Positions 12,001-23,817 are shown, numbered from the stretch's first letter. The stretch: DNA of 64,000 nucleotides from Gerris lacustris (GCA_951217055.1 OX578280.1:47619882-47683881); one strand, 5' to 3'. Notes: generated by a model from the letters alone, not told the origin. Translations and numbers: made by a program.

Positions 12001-14376
12001 GAATATCTAGATTCTATCTCTCCCACCTATTTCTATAACCCCTCCTCTCCTCTTTGATAAGCTAATTACAAATATCCTAAATTCGCCCCCCCCCCTTAAA
12101 TTAAAATAGGACTAAACTGTACATAAAAACTATTACTGTACTCTTAAAGAGCTTTTTTAATTTCGAAAATTCATGTAGGCTGTAATTTTCCCCTTGCTTT
12201 GAAGTTCAAGTGGGCAAATTTTTATTGACATCGAACTAAAACTGTAGATTTGTATAAAGAACATACTCACACATACGTTGATTTTTATATATATATAGCT
12301 ATAAATTTCCATTTTACCCCCTCCTAAATATAATTGTACATAACAACAATTACTTTTCTCTTAAAGTGCTTTTCAAAGATATGCATCATATGAAGGGAAT
12401 CCATTACTTTGACACTTTTACACCGTACCCCTTTGTACCAAAATTTAAATTACGAAAATTCATGTAGACAGTGACCTCCCCCTTGCTTTGAAGGGAAAGT
12501 GAGTAAATATTCATCAAATTGGGATAAAACTGTAGATTTGTATAAAAGACATACCCTCATACAGACACTCTTCTTTTTATATAAGATATAGCTATATTTT
12601 TCCATTGTACCCCCTCCTAAATGAAAACACATATCACAAAACTGTACATAACAACAATTAATGTAATCTTAAAGAGCTTTTCAACGATATCCATCATAAA
12701 GGGTTTTCAGTCCTTTGACCCCGTATTCATTATTGTACCCTGTTTCCTGTGTACCAAAATTTAAATTTCGAAAATTCATGTAGACACTGATTTTTTCTTC
12801 CTTTGAAGGTCAAGTGTGCATTTTTTGATCGAGATCGGACTAAAACTATGGATTTGTATAAAGAAAATACACACATACGTTGACTTTTAGATATATTTTT
12901 CCATTTACCCCCTAAATGCACGTAAAAACAATTCTTGTACTCTTTAAGAGCTTTTCAACACTATGCATCATGAAGGGATTTCAACTTTGACATTTGTACC
13001 CCGTACCCCTGTGTACCAAAACTTAAATTTCGAACATTTATGTAGACAGAGATCTTCCCCTTGCTTGGTCAAGTGAGCAAATTTTCATCGAGATCGAATT
13101 AAAACTGTTGATTTGTATAAAGAACATAAATACACTCACACATACGTTGACTTTTATAGATATAGATATACATTTCCATTTTAACCCCCTCCTAAATAAA
13201 AATATGACAAAAACGTACTTAACAACAATTACTGTACTCTTAAAACGCTTTTCAACGATATGCATCATGAAGGGTATCCATTACTTTGACATTTGTACCC
13301 CGTACCTCTGTGTACCAAAATTTTAATTTCGGAAAAAGATGTAGGCAGTGACCTTCACCTTGTTTGGAAGAAAAAGAGTGTAAATATTCATCAAATTGGG
13401 ATAAAACTGTAGATTTGTATAAAAGACATTTTCTTATTGTATATAGATACTCTTCTTTCTATTTATAGATATAGTTATATTTTCCATTTTACCCCCCTCC
13501 TAAATGAAAATATGAAAAAACTATACATAACAACAATTACTGTACCCTTAAAGAGCTTTTCAACGATATGCATTACGAAGGGTATTCATTATTTTGATCC
13601 CGTATTCATTACTTGTACCCCGTACCCCTGTGTACCAAAATTGAAATTTCGAAAATTCATGTAGACCTTGATTGATTTTCCCCTTGCTTTGAAGGCCAAG
13701 TGTGCAACTTTTCATCGAGATCGGACTAAAACTGTAGATTTGTATAAAGAACAAACACACACACACACACATACGTTGACTTTTATATATATAGTACATA
13801 ATAACAATTACTGTACCCTTAAAGAGCTTTTCAACGATATGCATCATGAAGGGTATTCATTACTTTGACCCCGTATTTATTACTTGTACCCCGTACCACT
13901 GTGTACCAAAATTGAAATTTCGAAAATTCATGTAGACCTTGATTGATTTTCCCCTTGCTTTGAAGGCCAAGTGTGCAAATTTTCATCGAGATCGGACTAA
14001 AACTGTAGATTTGTATAAAGAACAAATAAGGTATAGCTATATTTTTCTATTTTACCCCCCTCCTAAATGAAAATATGACAAAAGTGTACATAACAACAAT
14101 TACTGTACCCTTTTCAACAATTACTGTAGAGCTTTTCAACGATATGCATCATGAAGGGTATTCATTACTTTGACCCCGTATTTATTACTTGTACCCCGTA
14201 CCACTGTGTACCAAAATTGAAATTTCGAAAATTCATGTAGACCTTGATTGTTTCCTTGCTTTGAAGGTCAAATGTGCAAATTTTCATCGAGATCGGACTA
14301 AAACTGTAGATTTGTATAAAGAACAAACACACACACACACACATACGTTGACTTTTATATATATAGATAAGTTTCA
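12000..14376 (+). repeat. family E minisatellite: eight tandem monomers of 260-325 bp
   Basis: Eight units share the order 'ccattttaccccctcc', 'aacaacaattactgta', 'aaagagcttttcaac', 'tgcatcatgaaggg', 'accccgtacc', 'tgtaccaaaatt', 'attcatgtagac' and 'actgtagatttgtataaa'. The last phrase marks units at about 12231, 12518, 12835, 13093, 13396, 13721, 13992 and 14291. Three unit types can be told apart just upstream of it: 'tcgaa', 'ttggga' and 'tcggac', arranged 1-2-3-1-2-3-3-3, so the first six units form two copies of an about 870-bp higher-order repeat. Several units also end in short (CA)n. Single-unit fragments lie at 34115-34268 and 54958-55055. Short frames on both strands are by-products of the repeat. 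Confidence 0.9.
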
Positions 14377-14403
14377 AAAATACTTTTTATTTCAAGAAGC
14401 ATA

Positions 14404-14515
14404 ATAATCTTGTATGTCAGGAACAACTTTTGAAGTTCATTGTTGAAGACGTTGAACGCGCATAAAATAATTCTCTGTACCTTAATTTATGTCATGTTTG
14501 AATTAAAGTTGCTTT
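14404..14515 (+). repeat. family K local repeat, copy 1
   Basis: The phrases 'caggaacaac', 'tgaag', 'cattgttgaagacg' and 'atttatgtcatgtttgaat' recur in the same order at 15240-15345, with a shorter copy at 15515-15560. Confidence 0.6.
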
Positions 14516-14878
14516 AAATCCAATCTACTCAATAAATTAATTAATCTATTTATTAAAGCGTAAATTTAGTTATATATAGTTTAGTTTAAAGTCTTTAAAT
14601 AGTAATTAATAAGGAAATTGAAATGCAATTTTAACTTTAGTGCAAACAGTGGAGGATTTGAAAAGCAATCAGGAGATCTTAGCATTCAAAATTGAGCAAA
14701 TCGATTGAACTGAGTAATTTAGGAGGTTAATGACTATAAAACAGTTATTTCTTTGCATCTATATTTCACAGATGCCAAAAACAACTATCCTGAATATCGC
14801 ATGTTGAAAATCGAACTATTGATATAATTTTTGTTTTGAATTATAGAATCAGGAGTTTCAGTCGGATAAAAAATAGAC
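14516..14878. other. AT-rich spacer, nothing recognised
   Basis: No frame, RNA or repeat seen between the family K copy and the MITE. Confidence 0.5.
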
Positions 14879-14881
14879 TAA

Positions 14882-15046
14882 AGGCCCCCATACTCGATCA
14901 AACATTTTGCGCAAACATGTTTGCGTAAACCTAATGTCGGGTAAATTTAGGCCATACACGTCAAACATCAAAACAGCCTATACTCGGTCAAAATGTTTGC
15001 GCAAACATGGTGTTTGTGCAAACATTTTGACCGTGTATAGGGGCCT
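14882..15046. mobile_element. PIF/Harbinger-type MITE with TAA target duplication
   Basis: A 165-bp element with termini AGGCCCCCATACTCGATCAA on the left and, reversed, AGGCCCCTATACACGGTCAA on the right. It is flanked by TAA at 14879-14881 and 15047-15049, the three-base target duplication typical of PIF/Harbinger elements (TWA). Internally a second palindrome is built on 'aaaatgtttgcgcaaacat', so the single strand can fold almost completely. A 79-codon frame (14907-15146) that runs through it is not coding. Confidence 0.85.
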
Positions 15047-15239
15047 TAACAATTTAGAAAAACGTCCATTTATTATTTACAACAGTTGTTTAACAGTAAA
15101 TAAACGTTTCCTAAAGTGTGATCTTTATTTTGTAAAATCTTATTAAATTGTTAAACTTATCAAATCACTGATACGTCAAATCAAATCCATCTTCTTTAAA
15201 TAATTAATTTAAGTAAAGCATAACAATATTATTTAATTA

Positions 15240-15560
15240 TCAGGAACAGGAACATGCAACTGTTGAAGATCATTGTTAGACGCCTTAAAATAATTGATAA
15301 TTTGATCAATTTCACACTTGAATAATTTATGTCATGTTTGAATAAAAAAGATTACCATAATAACATAATTAAATAGTTTTAATATAAAGAGGATAAAAGT
15401 GTAGAAAATAATTACTTAACAAAATATGCATTGTAGACTTAATACTTTGTACACTTAATATTTTACAAACTTATTGTACTGTTGGAATAAAACAGATCAA
15501 CATAATATATAAGGAATACAAGACTTTCGAAGATTATTGTTAGATGCGATCTTAAATGAA
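15240..15560 (+). repeat. family K local repeat, copies 2 and 3
   Basis: Copy 2 (15240-15345) repeats 'caggaac', 'gttgaagatcattgttagac' and 'atttatgtcatgtttgaat'. Copy 3 (15515-15560) keeps only 'ttcgaagattattgttagat'. Confidence 0.55.
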
Positions 15561-15590
15561 ACCTACTTCTTTTAACACAGTTATTTTTAT

Positions 15591-15999
15591 TTTTTACTTT
15601 CTCATATATATAGTAATTATTGACTGCGCAAAATTTCGATTTTGATGGATTTAAATGTTTTGAGGTCCCCTGAGTCCAATAAAGTAGTTTTTAAAAAATG
15701 TCTGTCGTGCAGACGCGTAGAGCCTAAACTACTGGGATTTTTGACGAAATTTGGCATACATGTTCAGCAAAAATCATACCCCGAAACTAGTTCCTGAGAA
15801 ATAGCTTTATACGCGGACGGAGAGAGGCCAGGTTTGATTCCCCGCCGAGATGTTATTGATATGATAAATGTTGTAAAATTTTCTAATTAAATGTACATAC
15901 GAAAACACGAAAACAAATAAATGGAAAACACTGGGCTAAGTAATTATGAACTCGTATAAGAGAAATTTCTGAGTTGTCTCGGGCCGATTTTTACAGAAT
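15591..15999 (+). repeat. family J repeat, copy 2
   Basis: An inverted partner of 10443-10902, better preserved. It begins 'tttttactttctc', includes 'taaactactgggat', 'gacgaaatttggcatacatg' and a B-box-like 'ggtttgattcc' at 15827, and ends 'ctgagttgtctcgggccga'. It closes a 5.5-kb interval bracketed by inverted family J copies. Confidence 0.8.
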
Positions 16000-16014
16000 A
16001 TTTGACATGTGATA

Positions 16015-16338
16015 CTTATTTTTCATGATTTAACGCGACCTTATTGAGACATAACCTTAATTATGGCATTGATCTTTGTCATTTGTGTGGCAGGTAGGAT
16101 GCACATCATTTTCTGACCTACTCAGCGTTCCATGAAATACAATTACAAGACCAAGCTGTAGTAGCAAGGTTTCAGATTCCAAAAGTACATAATTCTACCA
16201 TTAAAAATGATATAAAATTACTAAAATTTCCAAATAAAACAAATTCTCAATCCAATCTTTCAACATTGCTTTATGGTATGTGTCGTCTAACGTTGACAAA
16301 TAAAAAAGTCCTGGAACTGCGAAAAGCCACTATTGGAT
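16015..16338 (+). pseudogene. non-LTR retrotransposon C-terminal tail, decayed
   Basis: From about 16030 the plus strand encodes, with one in-frame stop, a stretch with 'LLRHNLNYGIDLCHLCG' followed by HHFLTYSAFH. This is the CxxC...H...C-type zinc knuckle found after the reverse transcriptase domain of many LINE ORF2 proteins (the last Cys is Tyr here). About 60 further codons stay open to a stop at 16338 (ending near ELRKATIG). No reverse transcriptase motif is present upstream, where family J begins at once, so this is a 5'-truncated copy. Clade not determined (a Jockey or I-like group is plausible). Confidence 0.75.
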
Positions 16339-16900
16339 GACTACCATCCATCTCGATACATTTCTAATAGATTATTTAAAATCATAAATGTAAGAATACT
16401 TATTAGAATTTCGGCCATTTAGATCTCTTAGAGGTCCAATGCCTGCCAAACGGCTTATGCAACTATATATCTAATGAATGACACGGGGTTAGTTTGTCGC
16501 TCTATTACCTGTATAACCTTGCAATTGACACACACAACCAGATTACTTAGTAAAGCCAAGTCGAAGAAATTAATTTTGAAATTGGTTAGTTTAATGAAGT
16601 GTATGGATCTTATATATTATTGGATTTACGTTAAACAACAGTTTCTGCAATTTAATATGTTGATCTTTGTCATCGAGATCAACTCTTCTAATCTACACTT
16701 AAGTGCACAAGCTTTGCGAGAGCTCAAACTATCCCAATTGATCATATAAAAGAAGCTTTGAATGCAATTAATGTAGTTTTTTTGTCCAACTCAAAATTAT
16801 TTTCTGGTTCGATTGACTAGATACGAACTAAGGTCTGCTTAGAAGGTTAGAAAGAGCATACTATGGGAATGGGCAGGCTGCCCCACTTTAGTAGAAACCA
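16339..16900. other. unassigned; possibly 3' flank of the LINE copy
   Basis: A 91-codon frame at 16474-16749 is not recognisable. No poly(A) or microsatellite tail marks the LINE's end. Confidence 0.35.
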
Positions 16901-16940
16901 ACCTGTTGGCTCTAGGAACCCCTCCCTAGGGGCAACAGGT
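16901..16940. other. GC-rich imperfect hairpin
   Basis: Arms 'acctgttg' (16901-16908) and 'caacaggt' (16933-16940) enclose 'cctccctagggg' with further pairing. It lies in an unusually GC-rich patch (16870-16975) of an AT-rich neighbourhood. There is no T-run after it that would suggest a polymerase III terminator. Confidence 0.6.
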
Positions 16941-19384
16941 CCCCCTCCCCCGCTATCAACACTACTCTGGCCAAACTGAAGAGAAGTTTTTTTCTTCTTA
17001 AAATCTAGAACACGACAATACACGAACTAGTATATACAGGTCCTAGTCTAAAATCTCTAACAGCCCTTCAGACTTATCACGCATGATACCCTCAAACCTA
17101 ACTCGACCAAGAAGATTGATGGACTTTTTAACATTTCTTCTCATCAAGCGAACTATAACCTTTTCATATCTACCCTTCGAAAATACAAAGTTTTTCTAAA
17201 CCTTCGAAAAGACACCACACTTTCGTATAATTGAATGTGACAGAATCATTTATTAATCTTCACGTTTAATTTTAATTGAAACAATCCTTTAATTATTTAT
17301 TTATTTATTTAGGATAGTATAGCAGAAATTATTCATAGAAATTGTTTGTACATTATACATTACAATTGCAATTATTTACTTGAAATTTGTTTAACTGGCC
17401 GCAAAAGCAAAAGCTTGAGCTCGGCTCAGCTCCTTAAAACTAATTTCATAAGTTTGCTTTGATACAAGTTTATACAAGGTGGTAGGATTTCTTTAGTATT
17501 TAGTAATATTACTCTTTTAAGATTAATTAAAACAAAACTTCTCTTTTAGAACATAGTACAGCCATGAATTGTTTACTATATAAACATATTCAGGTTTTTA
17601 AAGAAATACTTAGTTCAAGGGAAATCAAGTTCATAATTATTACTGGTGACGCTCATATTCCCTTTGAGCAAAAGCTCAATGGCAAATTTAAACATATTAG
17701 AACTCGGATTTTTAAATTTAACCTAACCTGAATTCTTAAGATTCCTTCTTTTCAGATAAAAGTAAGGGGTTCTTGGATACATCCCTATCAATATCATGCT
17801 AGATAAGATCTCATTTCAGAGAGATTATATTAGATTCCTTTCCCTCCTTAAAGGAACATAGGGCTTTAACAAAGGAGCACCACTTGGTCCTGTTCTTTTT
17901 CAATACTAGAGTCGATAACATATAACATATATTGCCTTCTTATCAACCTGAGTCTTATCTTTTGTACTCTTCCACACAGGTTCTCAATCAAGAAAGTCTC
18001 ATTGACAATATGAGCGTAGGTTTTCCGTAGTAAGAACATTAATTTGGGTTGAACCAAACGTTTCTCGTTCAAAACTAGAGTAAATACCCCGCACGTGGGT
18101 TCATTGAACAAACACAAGCCTCTTTCTGATCAACAAAATATTAGATTGCAGTAAGGGATGAGATCAACCACTTTACACATCCACTTAATAAGATCATCAT
18201 TGTGAAACATGTCTTACCTCCCCGGGATTCTAATCATCACAGATGTTTCATTATTTGATCTTTGTTTGTTGCAAATACACAAAGAACTCGGCTTTTAAAC
18301 CTATCAGCTTTAAATACGTTATATTACCAACTCAACACTTAATAAAAAAACACCAAGGTTGTTTAATTTGAAATATTATATAATTTTAATATAAATACAT
18401 ATATATTAAAATCAGACGATAGTTCCAGTCTTTTAACTATTTTTAATGACAATTATACGTAGACTGAGTGAAGAAATTGGTGTTAATATGTAATTACAAA
18501 ATGTGGTGTGGGTGGGAGTTTTGGTAGGTATTAGAGTGGGGGTTCCCGCAGGCTAAGGAATGCGGATAAAGGAACTGAGATAAGAATACCTGTACGAAGG
18601 GTTTAATAAGGAGCATACACGAAAGAAATTACGCCTAACATGTTAAACTAGAAACTTAACCAATTAATCATTGTTATGAGGTCCTCTGATTGTAATTTGT
18701 ATTTATATTGTGTTAGAGGATTCTATATTATTTTAGAGTAAACAACCTGCATGTTTAAATCATTCAAGTATCATTATATTTTATTACCACAAAATATCAG
18801 ACAATACAACCAAATATTGAAATGCATTACTGCATTAATGTGAATATATCGTTTTTTTTTAAAAAAAAAAAAGGAAAATATTTTAAGTTAATAAAAGAAG
18901 AGAATCTGCAAAACAAAAGAGGTAAAGAAAGTTATTGTGAAAGAGTTTAAGAGATAACTCATAATTAAAAATATTATTTATGCTGCAAGTCTAAGAGAGT
19001 TTTTAATTTTCTCTTCCCTATAGAAAACTCAGACTAAAACTTGTTTTTATCTTTAAAAAACTTTTCATAAAAATACTTAAAACATTCTTTAAGGATTAAA
19101 AATCCACTAGAGACTTTTCGACCTAAATAATTGCATAGAGGAAAATATATATAAACATTATGTGTATTTATCAGTAAATATGTACCTACATTTTTTTTAT
19201 GAAAAATAAATTAAATTAATTTTAACCAGTATGGTTTTAATTCATTCGTGTATTTTATACTTGTGAATTACAGGTCACGAGACGTTATAAAGATCAATTT
19301 AAATTCATCTCATATAAGCATATTATAAAAAAATGGAAAATATTTTAAATTTTAAGTCATAATATACGAGTAAAGTATGTCCCC
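16941..19384. other. unassigned AT-rich segment
   Basis: Holds a (TTTA)n run at about 17283-17310 and an A/T homopolymer junction at 18853-18873. The minus-strand 83-codon frame at 17866-18117 is unrecognised. No shared repeat seen. Confidence 0.45.
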
Positions 19385-20000
19385 TAGTTGCCTATATATA
19401 GGTGTAAATGACAAAGAAAAAAACATTTTTCGAGAAAAAGTTACTTTTTATAATAATTCTTGCTTATTTAGAAATGAAGAATTGTCATATTAAAAATTTC
19501 GTACTACGTCAACTGCACCCAAAAATTACAATTTTCAAGAATAGTACCAAAAGTAAAGTGGGGTTATTTTTGATTTTTTGAAATAGTTTTACTCTTTATA
19601 AAATTGTTTATTTAATATCCTAAGGTAATTTATGTCACAAAAAAGTGAAAAAACTTATGTCTGATTTACCCCCTCCCTACTGTCCCAGTTCGGGTTGCCT
19701 ATAAGTGTAAATTCCAAAAACATTCAGTTTTCGAAAAAAGTTACTCTTTATAAAAATGTATGCTTGTTTTAAAACGAAGATTCATCGTACAACAATTATG
19801 TACCATGCACTCTGTACCCAAAAAGTACAAATCTTTAAATTTATCCAAGACACAAGTGTAATTATTTTTACTTTTTAAGAAAAAAGTTATTCTTTATCAT
19901 ATTTTCTGTCTTGTCTAATATGAAGATTTATCTAGTTAAAATAATTGTACCATGTACTCTGTACCTATCTAAAAAGTAAAAATCTAATTTTTTACAAAAA
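19385..20000 (+). repeat. two tandem units of about 310 bp (family F)
   Basis: The unit starting 'gttgcctatatataggtgtaaa' near 19387 repeats near 19697 as 'gttgcctataagtgtaaa'. Each continues with 'ttcga(g/a)aaa(a)agtta', a 'gcttatttagaaatgaag/gcttgttttaaaacgaag' block, 'caactgcacccaaaaa/actctgtacccaaaaa' and a final 'ttttactctttat/gttattctttat'. The second unit is also the left arm of the foldback described next. Confidence 0.7.
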
Positions 20001-20258
20001 AAAGGGTAATGATAACAAAATTACTTTAGGTACAGAGTACATGGTACAAATATTTTACCTAGATAAATCTTCATTTAAGACAAGACAGAAAAAATGATAA
20101 AGAATAACTTTTTTCTTAAAAAGTAAAAATAATTAGACTTATATCTTGGATAAATTTAGAGATTTGTACTTTTTGGGTACAGAGTGCAATCGTGCAACAT
20201 TTTTTGTACGATTAATCTTCGTTTTAGAACAAGCATACATTTTTATAGTTAACTTCAT
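19745..20258. repeat. imperfect foldback, arms about 230 bp
   Basis: The left arm (about 19745-19970) and the right arm (about 20030-20258) are reverse complements with scattered differences. Shared stretches include 'accatgtactctgtacct', 'ttctgtcttgtct', 'ttttactttttaagaaaaa' and 'ctctgtacccaaaaagtac'. The spacer is about 60 bases. No terminal target duplication was found, so an inverted duplication within the tandem array is as likely as a foldback transposon. Confidence 0.8.
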
Positions 20259-20874
20259 TCTCTCATATTGTTGATAGTGGGTCAAAAGGGATGTCCTATC
20301 TATTTTATCTATATTTTCCTGGCTATATTTCGACTCTTACTTGAGTCATTATCAAGCATCTATTATATTATCAAAAACTACAACATTATCAATCATTTTA
20401 TTAATCTGATTAATCTCTCCACTACTCTTTTCAATTAACAATGATAACAAATTATAAAACATTTTGGAAAATCACAACTCTTACCATTTACATTTGCAAA
20501 GATCTAATCATTTTGTTTTGAAACAGAAAACGTCAATTTTTAAAATGCTTATGCACCTACGTCTCCTATAACTGTTCATCCTATGAAGGACAAAATCCCA
20601 AGTCCAAACCTAAAAATACAATCATAGAAAATCTGTTTAATTTTAATAATTACACACATAAATATTTATACAACCATGCTTTATCTATGTATGTATACTA
20701 CTTACATTAATATCAATCTAATCCTTTATTGCACAAATATAAATAACTCGTCCATCTTTAAACAAACGAACATTTATCCCTTTCTAAAACCTAACTAATT
20801 TACAAAAACAATCATCAAATTTTAACAAGGAAACAAAAATTTGTAATATTATATACCGAATTTAAATATTCAAA
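20259..20874. other. AT-rich segment, nothing recognised
   Basis: No frame or shared repeat was seen. Confidence 0.5.
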
Positions 20875-21190
20875 AAAGAATTCGTTTCAGATATCAGGGA
20901 ACGTTTTTGGTCTCATGTCTGTTAAAATGTTTGCGATCCACGCTATATTAAAAACAAACACTACCTACTCGTCCGATTTTGATGAAAATTAGGCAGTAGG
21001 TTACAATTTGAGTATTTCTGCGCCCACTTCTTTCTCTTCCACATGCCCACAAATTTCTATTTATTAACACCTACATCTTTCTCATTCGACGAAATTTGAA
21101 TAATTAGTTGAACGTAAACCATGAAAAGCAAAGCATCATACAAATTCACAAGGAAGCTATGTGCCAAATAAATTGGCAGAAAATATTCTT
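20875..21190 (+). repeat. family A repeat, copy 2
   Basis: Starts inside the family at 'gaattcgtttcagatatcag', keeps 'ccgattttgatgaaaatt' and the middle block 'gcgcccacttctttctc', and ends with the second terminus 'aggaagctatgtgccaaa'. The stem-loop terminus is missing. Confidence 0.8.
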
Positions 21191-21608
21191 ATCATAATTA
21201 AGTGATCATTGCTGGTACCATTTATGTTAACCGATATACGCTCACGCTTCTATTCAAATAGTAGAACGTCATTTTAAATGATAGGTTAATACATCGACGA
21301 GTTTTAGTTTTGAGTTGTAAGCCTGTTTTTAAAAATAGGATGAAAGATTTTCTTGGGTAATTTTACTATACAATCTTTCTCATAGAAGTTAACCCAAGTT
21401 TTTTCCTCTATTTTAACTTATTAAAAGAAATTTAGATCCTTTTTAAAAGGACTGAATTCCGTTGGGAAGAAGCCCCTATAAAATTGCTCTTCGTAAAAAG
21501 TTAGTAAAAATATAAAAGCACAAAATACCCTAAGGGTTAAAAAGTTTTATTTTTCCTCATCATTACCAATTTTTATTTCCATTTTCTTCGCCCTATTTAA
21601 TAAATCTT
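21191..21608. other. AT-rich segment, nothing recognised
   Basis: No frame, RNA gene or shared repeat. Confidence 0.45.
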
Positions 21609-21612
21609 ATAT

Positions 21613-21692
<80 letters not shown>
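21609..21692. repeat. (TA)n microsatellite
   Basis: Alternating TA with two CA steps near its left edge. Confidence 0.95.
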
Positions 21693-21695
<3 letters not shown>

Positions 21696-22009
21696 TGAAA
21701 TTAATTTAAAAAGTTTTAAAGATGAATTGAAAGCAAACTTGGTCGGCCCTAATCATCAAAATAACATCACAATTTCATGTCACTTTCGGCGATATTCTGG
21801 CGAGAGAAAGTGTTATAAAGATTTGGCTACGATAAATCCCTTTATTTCTTATGTTATGTTTATAATTTATATTATGTCGATGTTTGGACTTTGGTTTCAG
21901 GTAAAATAGGTTAACCACATAATCCAATTATATTAAACCACGATCGCGAAATCTTTTAATGAATAAACTAGGTTGCAAGAAAATAGTCTGTCAATTATTG
22001 TGACACAAA
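21693..22009. other. short unassigned segment
   Basis: The 60-codon frame at 21727-21909 is unrecognised and sits between a microsatellite and a SINE. Confidence 0.35.
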
Positions 22010-22218
22010 GCATCAAGACACGGGATCGAACCCACAATATCAAAGCGGAGGGGGGGGGGAGAACTCCTCTAGGGGTGTCCCTCTCCCTGCTCCGTCTGAG
22101 ATTCATAGATGCAAATCAGAATATTATGCCACGGGATCGAACCCACGACCTCAAGTCGCCTCGACTCATTGATAGCTGGGCGGACGCCTAGAGCCCCTCG
22201 ACCATGCTGGCTCCTTTC
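22010..22218 (-). repeat. tRNA-derived SINE or partial tandem of two
   Basis: Read on the minus strand, the segment 22215 to 22127 has 'ggagccagcatggtcgaggg' (A-box-like TGGTCGAGG) and then 'gtgggttcgatcccgtgg' (B-box GGTTCGATCCC). A second B-box-like block lies 110 bases further on (about 22018-22036), followed by poly-G/C-rich sequence. The 5' and 3' ends cannot form an acceptor stem, so it is a SINE head, not a tRNA gene. The related tRNA would have been of the class with a longer variable region, but this is uncertain. Confidence 0.65.
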
Positions 22219-23589
22219 TGTTATAAATAATCAGCGCCGTTCTGTCTTCTCGTAGCATGAGCTATTCCTCAAATGAGAATACAACTGTTATAATAAACTA
22301 TTACACTTTGTGCACACATATAAATAATTTTCTGCATATTATTCATTTTATAGCTAAGCATACTCGCGTCTAAGTCAGATCTGAAGAAACTTTTTCTCCG
22401 CGTAAATGAATACTTATATCCTAATTTGCTAAGTAGGTTCAGCTGGAAATTTATGAAAATATTCTGGAAATGCGTACAAACATCAAAGATAACTTGAATG
22501 TCAGATAATATCCCTGTTTCGTACGATTTTGACTTGGTTGTCACAAACAAGCATGGCATATTATCTTGTGTCACACACGTCACGTCCATACTAACTTCAA
22601 AGAACTGACAGATTCTCTTTGTGGTAGTTTTGCATTACACAGCCGTGTCTATATCACTGAGAACCGGATATACGAGAAAAAAAACAACAAAAAAACAAAC
22701 TTAAAAAGATAAAAAGGCCATTTAATTAGTTAATTTGTTAAAGAAAACTCGACAGAAACATAATATCTCTTAATTATTATCTCATTTCCAATGTTTCTAT
22801 AACTCTACTTTTAAATTAGCTAAGATAATTCTCTTTTTTTTCCTCTTCAACAAGTTCTCATTTGGAAAAGTAAAAGTTTATCTTCTCGGGGGTTAGAAAG
22901 TTGGAAAAAACAGTTGAGAGTTTATTTAACAAAGTGGAAGAAAATTTTAGGCAATTTTCTTTAAAGGAGTTACTTTGGCTCACAATTTCTTCCTTCAATT
23001 TTTTTGTTATTGTAAAGTATTTTTTTTCTCCGGTCCATTTTGCAGACATTAGGAGTTTGATTATAAAGTCGGTGGACCCCTTCTTCCGGCTCTTAAAACG
23101 TAGTCACAATAGTCCTAATAGACTCCGAGCCCTTCCAATTTAAAACAAAAAAAAATAAGGGTCCTCATTTTTCCATTTAAAATTTTAATAATTCTTAGAA
23201 ATAAAACAAGTAATCCTTAATGATGGCTACATTTAATATCCATATTTTAAGTTTTAGCAAAAATACACAAATATTGATTAATCAGTTGTAAAAAAAAGTA
23301 AGGAAATTATTCAGCTGGTAAGAAAATCTAAATTTCCGTGTTCTTTTACCAAATGCCTAAGTAGAATTGACTTATAAAATCAATATTCATTGCTTGAATA
23401 CATTTTTTATTCAGCTGATTCTATATAATATTTCTTTTGATGAGTTTCAAATATGCTAAATTTCTTTTTAGAAAATTAATTATAGTTTGAATCATAATTG
23501 GCTATAGTATATTGTCAAATGACTGATGCTATTGACTGTTGTAGGCGATCACTAGCGGTTAAATGTCTTAGTACTCAAAAATATATATT
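22219..23589. other. unassigned AT-rich segment
   Basis: Includes a minus-strand 106-codon frame (22269-22589) and overlapping short frames at 22858-23143, none recognisable. A 'ggttcgaa'-type box is absent. Confidence 0.4.
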
Positions 23590-23817
23590 TTCTGGTTTTG
23601 TTTTATGTTTATACCTAATGAGACAGAGGACATTTTTCACTTTGTTGGCGAGTGTCCTATACTAGGCCAGTTCCGATTAGAATTTTTGGGGAAGAAAGAG
23701 CTATCACGGGAAGTGGTTATCAGCATGTTAAACGGAAGTAACTGGGAAGGGCTTGTCGAATTTGGCAAGTTTGCAGGTAGATATCGAACCATTTTGATAA
23801 GAGAGTATAATGGGTAG
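23590..23817 (+). pseudogene. non-LTR retrotransposon C-terminal tail
   Basis: About 75 codons stay open to a stop at 23817. The first residues, CFMF, stand where a zinc-knuckle CxxC is expected, so the second Cys is lost. They are followed by NETEDIFHFVGECP, the H...C half of the knuckle. Then come a run with 'FGK/FLGKKELSRE', 'LNGSNWEGL' and 'YRTILIREYN', the pattern seen at the very C-terminus of several arthropod LINE ORF2 proteins. Reverse transcriptase is absent upstream. The following 600 bp to the (TA)n at 24441 may be its 3' untranslated region. Confidence 0.8.

Noticed and set aside
12450..14404. many 60-95 codon frames across the minisatellite
   Set aside because: They follow the repeat unit and are broken in most units.
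17866..18117. 83-codon frame as a reverse transcriptase piece
   Set aside because: No YxDD, zinc knuckle or other diagnostic motif could be found.
22127..22215. tRNA gene on the minus strand
   Set aside because: A and B boxes are present but the ends cannot pair as an acceptor stem and the body continues as a SINE.
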